NCBI GenBank assembly: GCA_964519355.1 | Contig: CAZFJW010000030.1 | Span: 1 to 16,139, forward strand | From: CAZBEA01 sp964519355 | Lineage (GTDB): Bacteria; Patescibacteriota; Microgenomatia; Levybacterales; GWA1-39-11 | Direction of reading: 5' to 3' | Length of the DNA stretch: 16,139 bases | Shown: positions 14,655 to 16,139 of the stretch, piece after piece | Layout of the letters: the number at the start of each line of letters is the position of its first letter | How positions within the stretch are numbered: the first letter of the stretch is position 1 | Position numbers and translations under genes: made by a program | Notes under the pieces: model-generated | Database searches by the model: none | Seen by the model: only the letters and a program-made list of their open reading frames with translations | Told to the model about the DNA's origin: nothing

Positions 14655-16139
14655 TCCTTTTGTAAAAATATATTTTTGGCTCTGTGTATCATAATCAATT
14701 TTTATCGTATCACCATGAACAAATTCTTTACTAATAATATGCAGGGAGATAGGATTTTCTATTGCTGTCTGAATAAGGCGCCTAAGTGGTCTTGCTCCAT
14801 ATACCGGATCGTATCCTTCCTCAGCCAATTGGCGAAGTGCACTCTCTGTGGCAAAAAGATCAAACCCTTGTTCTTTTAATAGTTTTTGTGTTTTTTCGAT
14901 TGAGAGCCTTGTAACCTGAGTCATATCTTTTTTAGAGAGAGGTTTGAACACCACTGTTCCATCAAAACGATTCAGAAGTTCTGGTCTGAAAAATTTAATC
15001 AACTCTTCTTGAAGCATTGTGTGTAATTCTTTATATTCCTTCTCTGCCTGCTCTGGGGTCTTATCAGCATTTCCACCCATTAGTTTTTGCTGGATAAGAG
15101 ATGAACCAATGTTTGAAGTTCCAATAACAATTGTATTCTTAAATGAAATCGTATTTCCCTTGTTATCAGTCAATCTTCCATCTTCAAGTAATTGAAGTAA
15201 AATATTAAACACATCAGGATGTGCTTTTTCTACTTCATCAAGAAGGACAATTGAGTATGGTTTTGCGCGAACTGCCTCAGTTAACTGTCCACCCTCCTCG
15301 TATCCAACATAACCAGGAGGTGCACCAATTAATTTTGCAACCTCATGTTTTTCCATATACTCTGACATGTCAAGTCGGATCATCGCATCATCTTTTCCAA
15401 AAAGTATTTCAGCAAGTGTTTTGGCAAGTTCTGTTTTTCCAACACCTGTTGGTCCCAAGAAAATAAACGATGCAATTGGTCTGTTCGTATTTGCAAGTCC
15501 AATTCTTCCACGTCGCACTGCCTCTGCTACTGCAACAACAGCTTCCTCTTGATCAATAAATCTCTTATGAATAAGGTCTTCAAGTTTTAGCAACTTTTGA
15601 CTTTCATCTTCGGTTAATTTTGTGATAGGAATTCCAGTCCAGCTACTAATAACCGTTTCGATATCTTGCTTCTTTATAACGTTTTCTGTTCGCTTACCTG
15701 CTGCACATTGCAGTTTTACTTCAGCTGCAGCTTCGTCTAAAACATCAATTGCTTTGTCAGGCAGCAAGCGCTCTCCGATGTATTTTTTTGAGAGTTTGAC
15801 TGCTTGTACAAGTGAGTCATCAGAAAATGTAACATTATGAAATTTTTCATATTTTGGTTTAAGAACCTTAAGCATTTCAACAGCTACATCTTCTTGAGGT
15901 TCCTCAACTATAATCGGCTGAAATCTTCTGGCAAAGGCTTTATCTTTTTCAAAATATTTTCTGAATTCTGCTGTGGTAGTTGTTCCGATCAATTGGAACG
16001 ATCCACGCGCAAGATATGGTTTTATGATATTAGATGCGTCCAGCGCTCCATCAGAATCTCCTGCACCAATAAGAGTATGAATTTCATCAATAAAAAGAAC
16101 TTTATCATTTGCTGCCTGAACCTCTCGAATGATATTTCT
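14268..16139 (-). CDS. clpC: ClpC-type AAA+ unfoldase, partial, with long disordered tail
   Basis: The frame is open to the window edge, so 623 C-terminal residues are seen; the in-frame TTG at 15992 is an internal Leu. Visible (numbering from the edge) are D1 Walker B (VLFIDEIHTLIGAG, about 14-27), the sensor region IGTTTTAEFRKYFEKD, the short connector after LDEAAAEVKL, the SSWTGIP start of D2, the D2 Walker A GPTGVGKT (229-236), Walker B IVLLDEVEKAH, the pore motif GAPPGYVGYEEGG, sensor 1 GTSN, the Arg finger in LLNRFDG and sensor 2 GARPLRR. Between LDEAA and SSWTGIP there are only about 30 residues, so the coiled-coil middle domain of ClpB/ClpC is missing. The last 128 residues are Gln/Ser/Asn/Pro-rich and probably disordered. 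It unfolds proteins using ATP, presumably for ClpP. It heads the protease operon in this window. Confidence 0.9.
   Translation of the reverse strand, partial: RNIIREVQAANDKVLFIDEIHTLIGAGDSDGALDASNIIKPYLARGSFQLIGTTTTAEFRKYFEKDKAFARRFQPIIVEEPQEDVAVEMLKVLKPKYEKFHNVTFSDDSLVQAVKLSKKYIGERLLPDKAIDVLDEAAAEVKLQCAAGKRTENVIKKQDIETVISSWTGIPITKLTEDESQKLLKLEDLIHKRFIDQEEAVVAVAEAVRRGRIGLANTNRPIASFIFLGPTGVGKTELAKTLAEILFGKDDAMIRLDMSEYMEKHEVAKLIGAPPGYVGYEEGGQLTEAVRAKPYSIVLLDEVEKAHPDVFNILLQLLEDGRLTDNKGNTISFKNTIVIGTSNIGSSLIQQKLMGGNADKTPEQAEKEYKELHTMLQEELIKFFRPELLNRFDGTVVFKPLSKKDMTQVTRLSIEKTQKLLKEQGFDLFATESALRQLAEEGYDPVYGARPLRRLIQTAIENPISLHIISKEFVHGDTIKIDYDTQSQKYIFTKGTPQEKNQILSSPESNKNDTNASNSTTQSQESSVQPGNTATPEQQSPISYSQSAQPSVPMSEQNAVNSTVQPAIDQNGAPSTAEPQAPQQNYLSGQPYSIYSRLTPQAPLQNGNGMQYSNGNQMKQSTS

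Noticed and set aside
1..16139. Recoded TGA (Gly or Trp) as in some CPR lineages
   Set aside because: TGA ends several genes exactly at ATGA overlaps (1029, 1526, 1912, and the M4 gene), so it works as a normal stop here.

Overview
The window looks like a piece of an AT-rich, gene-dense genome from the candidate phyla radiation (Patescibacteria), most like a Microgenomates-type bacterium. This is inferred from gene content and style: several small type IV pilin-like genes, a Clp ATPase, secreted metalloproteases with a thin disulfide-rich envelope style, few Shine-Dalgarno sequences, 4-base ATGA gene overlaps and very short gaps (none above about 75 bases). TGA is used as a stop at several clear gene ends, so the code is the standard bacterial one. 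No rRNA, tRNA, CRISPR array, insertion sequence or phage gene is visible.

Layout. 1-3534 (+) is a type IV pilus/pseudopilin cluster. It holds the C-terminal part of a beta-propeller (LVIVD-like) surface protein, a PulJ/PilW-like pseudopilin, a PilX-like pseudopilin and a membrane protein with a PilM-like cytoplasmic part, the last three joined by ATGA overlaps. A major-pilin-like gene follows under its own promoter. 3580-5279 holds a stand-alone receiver protein (+) facing a soluble GAF histidine kinase (-) that has a perfect consensus promoter. 5343-6356 (-) is a divergent YrdC/Sua5-like protein. 6405-7214 (+) holds a small His-rich membrane protein and a GlcG/HbpS-family protein. 7215-8075 (-) is a zinc-finger-less DnaJ, divergent from a YibE/F-family membrane protein (8148-9239, +).

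9226-16139 (-) reads as one operon transcribed right to left. Its order is a ClpC-type AAA+ unfoldase (5' end outside the window), a single-pass membrane protein with an exported four-Cys domain, an N-terminally anchored M4 (thermolysin-like) protease, a secreted M28 aminopeptidase and a C-terminally anchored exported protein. Genes touch or overlap at each junction (3-base gap, 1-base TAATG, 4-base ATGA, then overlap or a short gap). The two proteases share the same type of SdrD B-like accessory module and polyglycine linker. The most interesting hypothesis is that this is a cell-surface proteolysis unit (endopeptidase, aminopeptidase and two membrane partners) tied to an unusual Clp ATPase. 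It would suit an organism that feeds on peptides from a host or from dead cells.

A second theme is transcription. Several genes have -10 elements 6-10 bases before their start codon, which predicts leaderless or nearly leaderless mRNAs.
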